Below the pieces are notes generated by a model that worked only from the letters and a program-made list of their open reading frames with translations, ran no database searches and was not told where the DNA came from. The position numbers were made by a program, and so were the translations under genes. A stretch of DNA of 64,000 nt. Source: Cavia porcellus. Its lineage: Eukaryota > Chordata > Mammalia > Rodentia > Caviidae. Shown piece by piece: positions 23,325 through 35,902 of this stretch; position 1 is the first letter of the stretch, and every line of letters starts with the position of its first letter. The stretch spans positions 185,374,982 to 185,438,981 of the forward strand of contig NW_026947484.1 of assembly GCF_034190915.1 (NCBI RefSeq), written 5' to 3'.

Positions 23325-23690
23325 TTAGAAATTCCATAACGAAGTGTCATGGACATTGTAGTTTAAAGATTTACTTTCTAAAGTTCTAGACTGGACATCC
23401 CGTATCAAAATGACCATAGGGTCTTTGGAGTCCACTGTCTGTGGCAATTAGATGACTGTTTTTCCTTTCCTTATTTGTGGTTCTTTGATTGTGCTTGTGT
23501 CTCTACTTCCTCTTATAAGTGTGAGAATCATAGTGTTCTAGGTCTAAATTAAAAGGCCACATTTAATCTTCGTTACTTGCTTAAGGATCTCGATTCCTCA
23601 CACATTCATAGTTTGAGGTTCTTTGGATTAGGCCTTCAGTATATGAATTTGGCAGGGACATAAGTCAACACAAATTAGTCACTAAACTGG
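23325..23690 (-). mobile_element. MaLR-type LTR, antisense
   Basis: Reads in reverse as an old MaLR-like LTR. The plus strand shows 'TTAGAAATTCCATAACGAAG' at the start, a central 'TCCTCTTATAAGTGTG', and 'TATATGAATTTGGCAGGGAC' near the end, the complement of the usual 5' end of these LTRs. Confidence 0.55.
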
Positions 23691-24639
23691 AGTCTACTTA
23701 ATTATAAATATTTTAGAATAACATTTTAAATGCAATGAAAAGCAGTGAATATAAGGCATTATTCTCATGTACTAAAATGTGTGCAGTCAGGTCAGTGAAA
23801 TGTGATTATCCTGGATAAAATGTATTTTCAGGGAAATATTTTGTTTTGTATACTTTTATATAGGTATAACCATAAAAATGTAAAATCATTTTTGTTAAAA
23901 GTTGTGATTTAGTTTTCTTGAATCATGAATATGTTGTACTTTTGTTAGAAATCAATCCAGTCATTGTCACATGAGCCTTAAAAAGAGCAAAATATTAGAT
24001 TTGATAGAATCAAAACACTTTCATTGTTTCAAAGGTGATTTAAGGACTTGAAACATTATGCCAATAATAATGATATCGATTTTAAATGAATTAATGAAAT
24101 CATGATCTTGACATTTTAAAGTGAATATTATTTAAAGAAATATGTATGTGATTATAAATTTAGAGAAAAAGTTTCAAAAACAGAACAAAGAAAACTTGAT
24201 CTACTTTACAAAAATGAATAATGTAGTTATACTTACTATTTCTATTATTTATAAATATGAAAAATTCCATAGAATCAAATTTATATTCATTTTAAGCATA
24301 AAAAAATTGGAAAACATAAAATATATAGAAGTCTAAAAGTATCATTAAATATACTACCAAAAAATTTGCATGATTTACATTTTTACCATCCACCAAAACA
24401 TTAGCTTGTATATAAGTATAATATAAATATATATGCATTTACTACCTTTTAACTTCATGTGTACATGTTCGGGCCTTCATATGGAAAAATGACTTCTTAT
24501 ATCTGCATAGTACATTATTTATAAAATGTCTCACGTAAGCAGTCACTTGTTAGAATAAGTGAATTTTTGTGTAACTTGAAAATACACCTACAAATGACAT
24601 AATTACACATTTTAGCATATTTTAGTCTTTTTTTAGTAT

Positions 24640-25245
24640 TGAAAAGAATAAAAACAAACAAGAAAAAAATAACAAAATGGGGTCATTAAAAACATAAGGA
24701 TGGACATAGTAAATAATTTAAAACTACAGTACAAGGTTATATACAATGGTTACCATGATGTCTCTTGTTATCTTTAATAGAATTGCCCATATCATTGGGT
24801 ACAATAAAATTGAACATAGCAGTACAGAAGAAAATCAATAAAAACAAAACATTAGAGACACTATAGGACTTCAAAAGAGGGTGATAGTCAAATTAGAATA
24901 GGTCTCATGTTAAATCTTAATGTCTTCAGAGCAGCTGGCTATTCTCTCAGACTTGATACTATCAAACATAACAGATTCAAATAAAATCAGTCATGACAAG
25001 ACAGCAATCGAACAAGACATACTCAAATAAAATCAGTCAAAACAAGGCAGTAAAAGCAATACAGGTTTTCAGATTAAGTTAATAGGAAATTAAAAATGGT
25101 TACCGTAGTATATCTTGCTATGTTTGAAAGAGCTGTCTATGCCCTCAAATTAGTGCAAGTAGACAAACTGAAACAGGGTATAACCAAACTAAACAGCAGT
25201 GAAAGCAATATGAGTTTCAAATCGTGATACAAGATTAACAATGTC
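24640..25245 (-). mobile_element. Element X, copy X3, reversed T-rich array
   Basis: On the minus strand the monomer landmarks of X1 recur: 'GGGCATAGACAGCTCTTTCA', 'AGCAAGATATACTACGGTAA', 'CCATTTTTAATTTCCTATTA' and 'CTGCCTTGTTTTGACTGATT'. A local duplication around 24968-25055 (CAAATAAAATCAGTCA twice) adds a partial unit. It sits at the truncated ORF2 start of an antisense L1. The 57-bp array was not recognised here, so the copy is partial or more diverged. Confidence 0.6.
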
Positions 25246-25456
25246 CTCTACTTTCCTATTTAGACAATTCCTCCCCTTTCATTTCCCCAGGGAAAACTGT
25301 ACATTTTGTATCCCACTAACTCCTTTAGTTTTTAGGTTAGGGAGTCAATCTGCTATTGACTTAAGTGGTTCTGAACCTTTTTCCCCTGAGCTTGATCTCA
25401 AATTGTATCCATTTACCTACAAGAGACTCAAGGTTTTCCTTCCATATAGCTTGGTT

Positions 25457-25645
25457 GTTCTCCATTGTATAAAAGTGTTGTGTCTTTCCAATCAATCTGC
25501 AGCTGATAAGTGAGCTACCCCCACTTTTTTTTCTGATACCCTGTCATATAGTTCTCCATTGTATAAAAGTGCTGTGTCTTTCCAATCAACCTGCAGCTGA
25601 TAGGTGAAATACCCCTACTTTTTTCTGGTTCCCTGTCACAAAGAG
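25457..25645 (-). repeat. Tandem duplication, ~95-bp unit
   Basis: Two adjacent units each contain 'GTTCTCCATTGTATAAAAGT', 'GTGTCTTTCCAATCAA', 'CTGCAGCTGATA' and 'ACCCC(C/T)ACTTTTTT', ending in 'CCCTGTCA'. They differ by scattered substitutions. The TATAAAA and CCAAT words are probably coincidental. Confidence 0.85.
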
Positions 25646-27483
25646 CATTATTCTCACATCTTTGATTTTCAATCCATAAACCCTCTTTCAGGCTAAATAT
25701 ACTTCTTATGTAGAGCATCCTGATGGACCCTGTCTCCTGATCCGCTCTTCTGTGTTTCTTTTTATTAGTGTATTGAGGTCATCCATGTTAGCAATTATGG
25801 GCAATCTCTGCTATGTTCTTTTTATGCTGTTGGTTGTCTACTTTTCACCTTAATTCCACTGTCTGCCCCATTCAGTAAGCCCCCTCTCTCATTGTTCTTG
25901 AAGCCATAATCTTTTTTTCTCTCTCTAAAATGTCCTTCAATACTTTTGGTAGGGTTGGAAAGGTGGTCACGAACTCCCCCAGCTCCTCTTGGTCATGGAA
26001 AAATCTTGTTTCTACATTAATTTTGAGAGATAGTTTTGCAGGGTACATCAGTCTGGGTTGGAGATTATTTTATTTCAGTGCTTGGAATATTTAACTCGAA
26101 GTTCTTCTTGATTTGATGGTTTGTGTTGAGAAGTCTGTCATGATTCTAATGAGTTTTCCTTTATAGGTGATCTGTTCTTTTTTGTGACAGCTTTTAATAC
26201 TCAGCTCTTGTGTTGAATTTCTGGGATCTTGATTATTTTATGTCTTGGTATTTTGGCTGTAGCTGGCTGAAGTTCTGTGTTCTTCGTATGTCTGGATATC
26301 ATTTCCTTTTCCTAGACTTGGGAAATTTTCTTTAATTATTTCTGTAAACAATCATTGCATTTCATTTGTGTTTACCCCTGCTTCTTCACTCACATTTTTT
26401 ATTCTTAAGTTATGCATCCGCTTGTCATCTTTCTAGCATTTGCATTATTACTTCCTGATTCATTGTTATTTTAAGAGATCTTTCCTTTTGCATTCACACA
26501 TTGCAAACCTGTCTTCAAGGTTTGATTGTTTATCTTTAGTTTCTTTCAAGCACTTTTGCCAGCTTTTGATGGGGTTTAATTTCCTGGTATTCTCTTTGAA
26601 TCTGTTTCATGTATTATAGATTTTTTTATATTCTTCATCTTAGGTTGCTCTCCTTTTTAATGCCCCTCCATTCTTCCATTTGTATCTTCTTGAGAGGTAT
26701 TTAGCATTTATTTTATTATTTTTCTGATATCTTCCTTTACTTGTATTAGAATATCTGTTTTTCGTTCTTTTATAATGTCACAAAGATAATTCTTTATGTC
26801 AGATGCTGCTTTTTCAGACCCTGCAGGTGTGCAGCCCATGATCTCTTCTGGTCTAACTTTACTGGACCAGTATTATTTGCATTGGGGGTTGGAGGCTTCC
26901 TTTTGTTTCTTTCTTTTGTCATGTTTCTGGTTTCTTCTAGATGAGTGGATAATGGGGGTGCCCGGCACTTCCTGTATTGGCTACAATTACTTTGAAGCGT
27001 GCTGACTAGGGATTGCTGCCCTCCTCAGTCTGCTGATGACTGCTGAAGTGCCAGAAGTGGTGGGGAGGATTGGCCCGTCTGTTTTGAGCTGATCAACCAC
27101 TGGGAGTCTTCACCACATTAGTTTGTGCTGCGTGGACAGGCTGGTTAGGGATAGAGTCAGAGAGACCTCCTCTTAGGCTATTGGATTGTGCACATGGGCT
27201 GCACTCAGTTCAAGCTATTCTTACCAATCTACCCTGAAATAGGAGTGGCTGACTGAGGACACTGAAGTTTTGGTGCCAGTCTTATTTTGCCTGACTCAAA
27301 AATGTCACCTGGCCAGTCATCCACTTCCACGGATGAACTCATTTTCCTGCATTCACAGTGAGCCAGTACAGGTCTTCAAGCCAAGTGCTGTTCTCTGTCC
27401 TGCCACTCCCCTCCAGAATCACATCCTCCCGTTGAGGCCATCAGGCCTGTCTACCCCCAACTTCACTGTGACGGTGCATCTTT

Positions 27484-27582
27484 TTTTTGGTCTTTTTCCT
27501 TTTTATCGGTACCGGGGATCGAACTCACCACTGCCTGCTTGCAAGATAGGCGCCTATGCCGCTGAGTTAAATCCCCAGCCCC
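27484..27582 (-). mobile_element. ID-like SINE, antisense
   Basis: Complement of the 3432-type element, from a T-rich tail through 'GGGATCGAACTCACCACTGC' to 'GAGTTAAATCCCCAGCCCC'. Target duplications GACGGTGCATCTTT (27470-27483) and GATGGTGCATCTTT (27583-27596) flank it. It is inserted in the antisense L1 5' UTR. Confidence 0.9.
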
Positions 27583-28107
27583 GATGGTGCATCTTTGGAT
27601 AACAGTGCCATTTGGTACACAATGGAACTGGCTCTGGTGAGAAAATGTCTAGCGGCAGCTTTCCATGCATGATTTTCTATTCTTTTTTATTTTTATTTCT
27701 TTTTTTTTTTTCCCCCTTAAGTTTCTTCCTGGATCAAGAGGATCTATCTGCTTCTGTCTGGTCTTCTCCAGGATGCTTTATTCCAGCATCAGAGCTTTTT
27801 GTCTCAGAGAGGCTCTTTATTTTGTTGCTTATTGATCTGCCATTTTCCTAGCTCCTCCATTTTTAGTTTCTTTAAGAGATTTCTGAAAATTTAATTATTG
27901 CATTGAATTGCAAAAGTATTTTTCAAGTCTCTAGTATATTGAAACTTCAGAGAGAATATACAAATTCTATATTCCCAATCATCTTGTGATAATATACAAA
28001 TATATAAAAATATTAATTCTCTTTAGATTTACACCTTACATGGTTTTTATTTTTCCATTTTGATGAGAAAAAGAACATTATGATTAACTTTATAAACATT
28101 TGAATCA

Positions 28108-28217
28108 GGGGCTGGGGATTTAGCTCAGCGGCATATGCAACTGCCTTGCAAGCAGGCAGTCGTGACTTCAATCCCCAGTACCGATAAAAACGAAAAAGAC
28201 AAAAAAAAAAAAAAAAG
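28108..28217 (+). mobile_element. ID-like SINE
   Basis: Starts GGGGCTGGGGATTTAGCTCA, keeps the TTGCAAGCAG arm, and has a tail beginning 'CCGATAAAAACGAAAAAGAC' followed by a long A-run. TTTGAATC at 28099-28106 and 28218-28225 is the target duplication. The B box has a substitution (ACTTCAATCCCC). Confidence 0.9.
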
Positions 28218-28225
28218 TTTGAATC

Positions 28226-31200
28226 TTTTTTTTCATTTTTGAGCTATGACCTTACATTTGTATGTAAAAATCTTCTTCTATTCCATGTTAAACTGCAGTT
28301 GAAATTTCTACTCAGTTTTAAAACTTGTAACTGCTACATTTCACCTGATCACCTGTATTTCTCCAAGCACTTATACATTATTAGAAAAACACATGGGTAG
28401 ATAATTGTTAGGTGCAGATTTGAGAGCTGTTCTTTCTATGACTTCCACTTTTCCAGAACTTCTCTTATTGCTTTCTCATTTTAAGCTGCCAAATGTGTCC
28501 TCTGACCTCACTCCACTAATCCTGTTTGCATTACCCTACATCAGGCATCAGTCTATGATAAAGTCACAGCCAAACACTTACCTGTAGCATTTCATTTTCT
28601 AGTGGTAGACTCCTCCAAGTTTTTTCCTGCATGTTTTCATTTTTTAGTAGCTTCCAAATGTATGTAGGCTTGCTTTTAATGAGTTTAGTTTTATTTTTCT
28701 CAGTTGGAATGTAAGTAACAACTTAAGCTTCCTTAACCTAGACAGTCTTTCTATAAACTGTCAGTTTTTGTTCTGTTGATTGATTTTTGCATGGCTTGAG
28801 TTTATCAGAGCTAAACCTCTGTTTTGTTTCTATAAATAGTTGATATTTTTTACCCACTCTTATTTTTGTTTGCCAATATATTTCATTTGCTATTAATATA
28901 TTTTGCCCAGTATTTCAAGTTTATAGTTATTTAATGTGAAAGTAATTACCAGTAGTTGTTTAGGAGAGATAAGAAAGCCATGGTTTGTGAATAATATTGA
29001 TTGTTCAATATATTCACGAACAGAATATACTGTTCTTTTGTGTGTAAATTTTTTCCTAGCCCTTAGATTTGTGTTCAACATTCTACATAGATTATTCTTA
29101 GATAAGGAAACGTGATAGTTGATCCAACTTCTTTCTTGTAGTTCACAAGTGTCACGACAGAGGGAAACTCCCTCTGCCTTGTTGGTTTACTGCATAGATT
29201 AACTACAGCACACATTCTGACCACTCATTTATTTACAAATTCTCATTTAATATTATATTCTATAAGACTGTCCATATTGAGAGTTCAGTTCAATAAATTT
29301 TACTACATTTATATAGTTATGCAACTATCACCATGATTTTAGAGTACTAGAATTGATCACTCAAATTTTCTTTGTGCATAACAGTCAATTCTCAGTCATA
29401 TAGAACTTCTGTCTCTAGTTTGGGCTTCATTTCAATTTTATTTAATAAAATCATAAAATATATGGTTTTGTACCTAGTTTCTATTACTTAAGATATTCCT
29501 GAGAGTCATCCCATGCACATTAATCTATTGATTTATATCATAGATAATGTCCTAGTATGTGAATATAGAACATCCCCTGGTTGCTAAGTTCTCAGTTTGT
29601 TCTAATGTTTTCTATTGGCTGGTTCATTTTCCATATTATTGTCCATGTTTTTAAACGTTATACATTCAAAGAGGTTAAAATAAGCAAATACCATCCTCAT
29701 AGTGTAACAAATTTCTCCTCCAAATTATCAAAGGGCTTGAGTTGGGTTTTAATTTAAACTTAATTTTATTTTTCCACACCATTTCTCAGTAATACAAATT
29801 CGACAAGGTTTTAATAGCATAAGTGTTCTTATACTGAATGTCATAATCAGTTCTGTAGCCGAAATGATTTTCTTGACTGGAAAAAATTACTATATTTGTG
29901 TGCTTGTGTATGTGTTATAAAATTTAAAGACTTAAAGTCCTTGGAATCTAGGAAAGAATGTTCTTATGCTGTTGTTTCTTTCAGAGTCCTTAGTTCCATT
30001 TTTCCTCAATTTGATAAGCAATAATATAATTTACCTGTGTGTAATATCTGTACAATTATACAGATTATTTTAATACCACAAGTATTATAGTATCTTGTTT
30101 AAATAAATTATCTTCACTAACAAATCTGTCCTGAAAAACTCATTAATAAAAGACCAAATTTTTAGGTAAAGTGGGTCTACATTCTTTCATCAGTCACACA
30201 ACAATTTTGAGATATGAAGTATGGCAAGGTTATGAGTGTGCAAGTGCAAGAAATACACTCAGTTTTCCAACTTGGAAGGAACAACTTTAGAAACCACATT
30301 GTATCTCACTTTTGTATTATTTAACTCCTGGAAGCAAGGATGGTCTATGTTTGAGTTGTATTTTCCCAACAGAAATTAAAAATGACTACATGGAAAACTA
30401 GTTCTTATGTTGATACTAAAAATTAAAAGTAAGTCACAGTCCTCATGCATTTTATATATAGCAGACTCAAAATCTTTTGTATGGCTTAAATAATCATTGT
30501 AATCATGGCCAGTTTCAGTAACATAAACTTTACAATATGTACACTTTGTTTTGTTAAAGTCATATCCAAACGTCTAGCCATCTGTACTAATGTTTGATGC
30601 CTCTTGTATGTGATAAAACAAATATAATTTACAAAAATTATTGTACAAGTCACAAAGGCAGTTTCAGAATGCATGTGATAATTCAGCCATATTTTCAATT
30701 TATGTAAAATTTTCTCTAGGAGTAGGATTTTATTAAAATAGGAAATGTTAGTAAGTTCCTACTTTGTGTGTCTTGTTTTTCCTTAGCTTATTCTATTTGT
30801 CAAAGTAGCCTAACCATTATGTCTTTCTTTCCTAATTCTATTTAAAAAAGGTAACCAGTATGAGTTTGTTATATTTAAGTCACTATAAATAATTGGGATT
30901 TATACAGCAGTCTTTCCACAGAAAAGATAAAGCATTATGCAATATAATTTTATTATAGTAATATAGCATTGGAAATAAAATAAAACAGTGCAATACCATT
31001 TACATTCAATTTGTTATACTAGAATAGTTCCTTTTGGAAATTCCTTCCAGCTAAAGTGCAATCCAAAACAATTCAGAGTGCAAAAATCATCTAGAGTATC
31101 TAAGTTGTTCCATTCTGCTTCGCTTTAAAAGTTACTTTGCTCTGGAAAATAATTGTTACTGGATTTTCAATCTCAAGTGTTTATTTAACACTTAAAAAGT

Positions 31201-31799
31201 GAATAAAATTAAGCATAACTATATCAATCATAACATTGGGATATAAGTAAGAATGTAAAAGTTGCTAAGGTTGGTTTAATATTATTTCTTACCCTGAGAT
31301 ATAAGTCATGACTTTGAGTGAAAAAAAATGAACACTTTATTGACAGGACTTAAGTAGAATTTAAAGTGTGAAAACATTCTGTCATTTTATTTTACTTTGT
31401 GAATCACCCTAACGTTGTGCAGCTCTACAAACCAGTATTCCTCCGCCTTACTTGTTTTCTCACTAACTATGAAAAATATCTTGTTCATATCATTCTAGTG
31501 GCCTTGCAATATTCCCCTTCATAATTTAGAGACTAGAAATTAAAACTACATTATTGTACGTTTCCTTTTAGTTTGGATCTTGCTGGTATCTTAACTTCTG
31601 CCAGGCAAAAGAACACATGTGCTAACATTACATTTAATGGAACACTGAGAGGTGTTTCCGAGTTACTTTTTAAATCTTTGCACAGAAAAGCCCACATTCC
31701 TTCTAATTGCATTTCATTAGCTCACATTTTATTGGCTACAGCAAGACACTTCTCCAGGCTTTATTAGTTCATGAAGTATACTTTTACTACACAAGGTTC
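28226..31799. other. AT-rich non-coding DNA
   Basis: No coding region, structural RNA or regulatory element recognised, apart from an old L1 3' UTR fragment listed separately. Short frames (28405-28587, 28893-29081, 30486-30698, 31573-31767) show no domain. Confidence 0.6.
29265..29650 (+). mobile_element. Ancient L1M-type 3' UTR fragment
   Basis: 'TTCAATAAATTTTACTACAT', 'GTTATGCAACTATCACCATG' and 'AATATAGAACATCCCC' follow the order of old mammalian L1 3' UTRs (the 'cannot-code' section ending near a target-site motif). It is highly diverged. Confidence 0.45.
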
Positions 31800-32135
31800 A
31801 TAGGGTATTTTCTGTCACTATAACAAAATATCTGAGGCTGGTTAATTTGTAAAGAAAATAGGCTTATTTAGTTCATAAGCTTAAAATCTAAATAGCAGAT
31901 AGTGAGAGCTTCCATGGCTGTAATCACAGCATGAAAGATGGTGCTTAGTTGGGAATACTGCATGGAGGGCTCATATGATACAGGAAACCAGAGAAAGCAA
32001 TAAGGAGCTAACCTTGTGATCTCCACTAAAACTTAGCTCTTAAATACCCTGCCACCACTCAGTATTGCCACAGTGGAATGCTAGCTTTCATCAGATGGAC
32101 CTTTAGGAGACACACTCAAACCATAGCAGAGAGGC
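31800..32135 (-). mobile_element. MaLR LTR (MST-like), antisense
   Basis: Plus-strand order 'TGTCACTATAACAAAATATC', 'GAGGCTGGTTAATTTGTAAA', 'CATGGCTGTAATCACAGCAT', 'CTTAAATACCCTGCCACCAC' and 'ACACACTCAAACCATAGCA' is the reverse complement of a MaLR LTR of the MST/THE1 type. The subfamily is uncertain. Confidence 0.7.
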
Positions 32136-35100
32136 ATCAAATATTTGACAATAATGACATAATACTTTAAGTGGAAGAACAGCACGATTGATTTTATTTG
32201 TATCAGGTAATGGATTGTAGCAAGACAAAGAAGAGAAAGTGAGGGAAGTCTGATTATTTCAGAAGTTCACAAAAATATGATCTTAGATTTTACAGTATAG
32301 TTGAAAATTCAGCGAAAATAATGCTTTTTAAGTTATTTTGGTGGAACCATGTACATGACTTGATGAATTACATGTGGATGATATAGGAAAGGAATAATTT
32401 CATGGTTTTTTATTTCATTAATTATAATCTGTTTTAACTCAAGGAAACCCAGATTCAATGAACAATGGTTCGCTATTTAATTACAATATGGGATGAAATA
32501 TTTTCACAACTACCACAGGTACAGTAAAATGAGAGTTTGCATACACTTATAGCTTCCAGGGCTTAAAGGAATATATAACATCTACTAGATACACAGTAAT
32601 CCAAGATTAAATAATGCAAATACTTTATTAAGGTAGTATACTGCTGATAAGAGAGCTAGAAAAATCACAAAAATGGAACAAAACTAAAGAAAGCACACAT
32701 ACAACTGATAGATTGAAGGTAGATTTATTTGATACTGCCATGTTAGGTTACAACAACCTTAAAACAATAATTCACAATGGCAAAATTTCTCCAATTAAAA
32801 AGCATGTGACATCTCTAACATAATAGTCACAGAAATAAGTCAAAAGAGAAGAGAAATCATTGTCACTTGTTAACTTCTCTTTCTCCTACGAGGTGTATCA
32901 AAGTCTTTGTTCTTGGAATTTCTTCCCAAAATGTTTGCCTAATAGATTCACAACTTTCCACTCAATTTTTCCAAGTCTCTAGTGAGTAATTTATATCTCA
33001 ATGATCTCCAGTTTAATTGACTTTCAGCTTAATGGGTCCCAACTTCTATAGGCAAGATTAATTATCTTAAGAGTACTTCTAAAGACAAGGCAATAAGGGC
33101 TTTTGATCGTTTCTTTTAAAATTTCTTGCTTCTTATTTATTACCGATGGTAAATGAGAAAGCTGAAGATAAATACATATTGTAAACATGGGAAGCAACAA
33201 CTGCTTTCAAAACACTGAAACCATTTATTTACACACAAATTCACATTTATTATTCACATACTAAACAAATATTTAGTGCTCCTAGTATGATACAAACTCT
33301 GAGTGTTTGGGGGCTAGCTTTTAATCTTAAGAGACCTTTTCATTCTTTGCCTTTGAAAATAGGGAATGAAAAAAAGAAAACAGAGAATGAAAGAAAAAGC
33401 AAGGCTCACTATACTTTCAAACAAACATTCAAAAGGCTTTCTAGGTATGGTAGATTAGATAGATTAATAGATTATGGAAAAAAAAGAAAATTTCATAACA
33501 AAGTAAGAGAATACCAATAGTTAATACATTACATGCTGTTATCCTTACGGTAGTAACTGAAGGTACAAGAAATGGCATAAAAAATTCTCCAACTGATATT
33601 AGCACAAAATTTTCTTTTTAATGAACTAAAAGAGACTAGTAGTCTAACTGATGTGCATTTTTCCCTTTTCTCTACTCTACTTTCCTCTTTCATACATCCT
33701 AGTTCCTTTTTCCTTTTGAACAATTTCTTCTCATTTCACATTATCTACTTGTACAGTTTAGAACTCATTTACTCTTTCAGGGTCTGACTCTAGGGAGATA
33801 ATATGATGTTTAAATGTATGAGTGATTTATTTCTCTTATGAGTACGGTCTCAAGTACATAGAATGCATAGGAATGTTATAATACACTAAGTGCAGAAAAA
33901 TGAATATCTCTAATTTTTCTTTTCACAACTTGTGTTTCCATCAGAAACATATGAGATATACTCAAATTAGGATAAATAATGAAAGGAATCATTGCAAAGG
34001 TTTAAGACACCTTCAGGGAAAGACCCACATGTACTGCATCCTCTGTTGAAACAAGGGGCAGTGGGATTTTTTAAACCACCCTCATATCCAAGAGATACAG
34101 AGAAGACTCTTAGAGCAGTATTGGAGAAGGGATTATTGAAGGTAACAGTCCTGGTCTCACAACACAAAAGGGGGGTATTAGGAGAAAATATATTTTCCTT
34201 TCTTCCATCAACCTCCCACCAGAGGTTCCTACCAAAGAACAACCTCCCTCCCATCTGCTTCTTAGCCCAAACCAACTGGAAACCAGAATGAAAGCTTACT
34301 GTTTCACTGCAGGTCAGGCCTTCCTTAGCGAAGAAAATAGTAAGTAGGACTGGATGGAACAAAAATGATGACACCTACCAAAGTCTTTTCAAATACAGTG
34401 TACCTTTATAAAAAAATTGAAAACCAAACAGTAATTAGTGCCATGGTTGTGAGTTGCATCAATGACTCAATTAAAAAGTTATTCTTTATAGTACACTTTA
34501 CTAACAGTTCCTATCCACAACCTATGCCCTTCTAATATAATGGGAATATTTGCTTCCATTAATCATTTTCTCTGGATATATAGTAATTTGAAATACTATG
34601 ATATGAAGTGCCACATCTCTGCCTAAAATTCTCTTGCTGACTCTTAAGAGCAACACTAAGTACTCTATTAGATGAAGCCAGAGGAATTAAATTATTTAGA
34701 AATACAAGAATTATATCAGAAATTATAAATATGTGTATGAATATAAAAGCTTTTTTTTCTCTTTTTCTCAATTTCTTTCAAATATATATGATTAAGGTAA
34801 GTTCTTTAAGGTAAAATCATTGTATTGTCTTGTTATATTGTGTGTAGATTTAGTACATATAATACATATATCACTTTAAAAAGAAATTGAGTGAAATATA
34901 TCTATATATATGCAAGATTTTCATTTTTGTTAGACTGTACAAAGTTAAAAATCTGTGTTTTATTTTTGGATAAATTCTTTGTTTCCACCTTGTCTTGAAA
35001 CAGAAACACTTCCCACCCGTTACTAGAAATAAGCAAGGTTATATAAGCAGTTATGCCAACAATCTAATGACCTTATCACATGGATGCTAGTTGACAGTCC

Positions 35101-35330
35101 TATTATCTTACAGAAAGTGCACTCTGTATCTCCAGCTGATGTGAGGCACAGGACACCCAAAGTGCATGCACCATGTGGAGGGTTGAGTTTCCTATTCTAG
35201 TTGCTACCCTTAGCATGGCTATAGATCCTGTCCAGTTTGTAATGGCTGTCAAAACAGGTTGGGGAAGTAAGCATCTCAGCCCATGCTCTGAAGTCAGTAA
35301 CCTTCCCCCAGGACAGATAAATGGTTGCTT
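32136..35330. other. Non-coding DNA
   Basis: Mostly AT-rich. At 33967-34374 both strands carry an open frame (135 codons minus, 99 codons plus) over a GC-richer patch. Neither has a recognisable domain, so this looks like a locally stop-poor repeat fragment, not a gene. Confidence 0.5.
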
Positions 35331-35343
35331 ACAATGTCATTTA

Positions 35344-35452
35344 TTGTGGTTTTTTTTTCCCTGTTGTTTGTTTGTTCTGTACAGGGAATTGAACTCAAGA
35401 CCTCATGTTTTCCACACAGATGCTAGCCAGCTGAGCTATATTCCTAGTCCTC
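35344..35452 (-). mobile_element. tRNA-derived SINE, antisense, older subtype
   Basis: Plus strand reads 'TACAGGGAATTGAACTCAAG', 'ACCTCATG' and 'CAGCTGAGCTATATTCCTAG', the complement of A and B boxes. The duplications ACAATGTCATTTA (35331-35343) and ACAATGCAATTTA (35453-35465) differ at one base. Confidence 0.8.
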
Positions 35453-35708
35453 ACAATGCAATTTACCAGGAGCACAACCCTATCCCATACACAACTGCCT
35501 TTTGAATAGAGTCATTATATTTCAGCAGTCAATTCATCCACTGATATTCTTGCATTTTGCTTATAATGTAATTTATGTTTGGCCTTGTTTTTGTACATTT
35601 TGTGCCTTCTTTGCATTATTAATGATTTTAGACTCCTGTTTTAATTAATCAATTGGCTTATCTTCTTTTTCAGAGTTTTTACACTAAATTCATATAAGAA
35701 TTTTCTGT

Positions 35709-35866
35709 GCCAGGCATGATGGTGCGTGGCTGTAATCCAGCCCTTGGGAGGTTGAGGCAGGAAGATAGCTGTGAATTTGTAGCCAGCCTGGGCTACAACA
35801 TGAGTTCCAGGCCACCCTGAATTGCAGAGCGAGATGCTGTCTCAAAAAAAGAAAAAAAAAAAAAAA
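35709..35866 (+). mobile_element. B1-like SINE (7SL derived), sense
   Basis: 'GCCAGGCATGATGGTGCGTG' start, pol III B-box region, then 'AGCCTGGGCTACAACATGAG' and 'TTCCAGGCCACCCTGAATTG', the internal duplication typical of B1. It ends 'CTGTCTCAAAAAAAG' plus A-tail. A GA-rich microsatellite (35867-35902) follows. Confidence 0.9.
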
Positions 35867-35902
35867 TGAGAGACAGAGAGAGATAAAAAGAGAGAGAGAA
35901 TG

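Larger units (their letters stand above)
21621..24639. other. AT-rich non-coding DNA with ancient repeats
   Basis: No coding sequence. It contains a MIR-like piece, a MaLR-like LTR, a short tandem duplication and an 11-bp inverted repeat, listed separately. The 64-codon frame at 24142-24336 is a low-complexity chance frame. Confidence 0.6.
25246..27850 (-). mobile_element. Antisense L1: 5' UTR, ORF1 and start of ORF2 (degenerate)
   Basis: Read on the minus strand, about 27850-26850 looks like an L1 5' UTR (GC-richer). About 26800-25930 carries ORF1 fragments, including 'F-P-S-L-G-K', 'Y-K-G-K-L-I-R-I', 'Y-P-A-K-L-S-L-K-I-N' and 'F-V-T-T-F-P-T-L', as in the L1 RNA-binding protein. About 25830-25530 holds the ORF2 start ('D-L-N-T-L-I-K-R-N', then 'K-I-K-D-V-R-I-M-L', 'K-K-V-G-V'). 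Stops and shifts break all frames. An ID SINE (27484) and a ~95-bp tandem duplication (25457-25645) lie inside. Confidence 0.7.

Noticed and set aside
33967..34374. 135-codon minus-strand frame with a 99-codon frame on the opposite strand
   Set aside because: Both strands open over the same patch suggests few stops by composition. No domain recognised and no gene structure around it.
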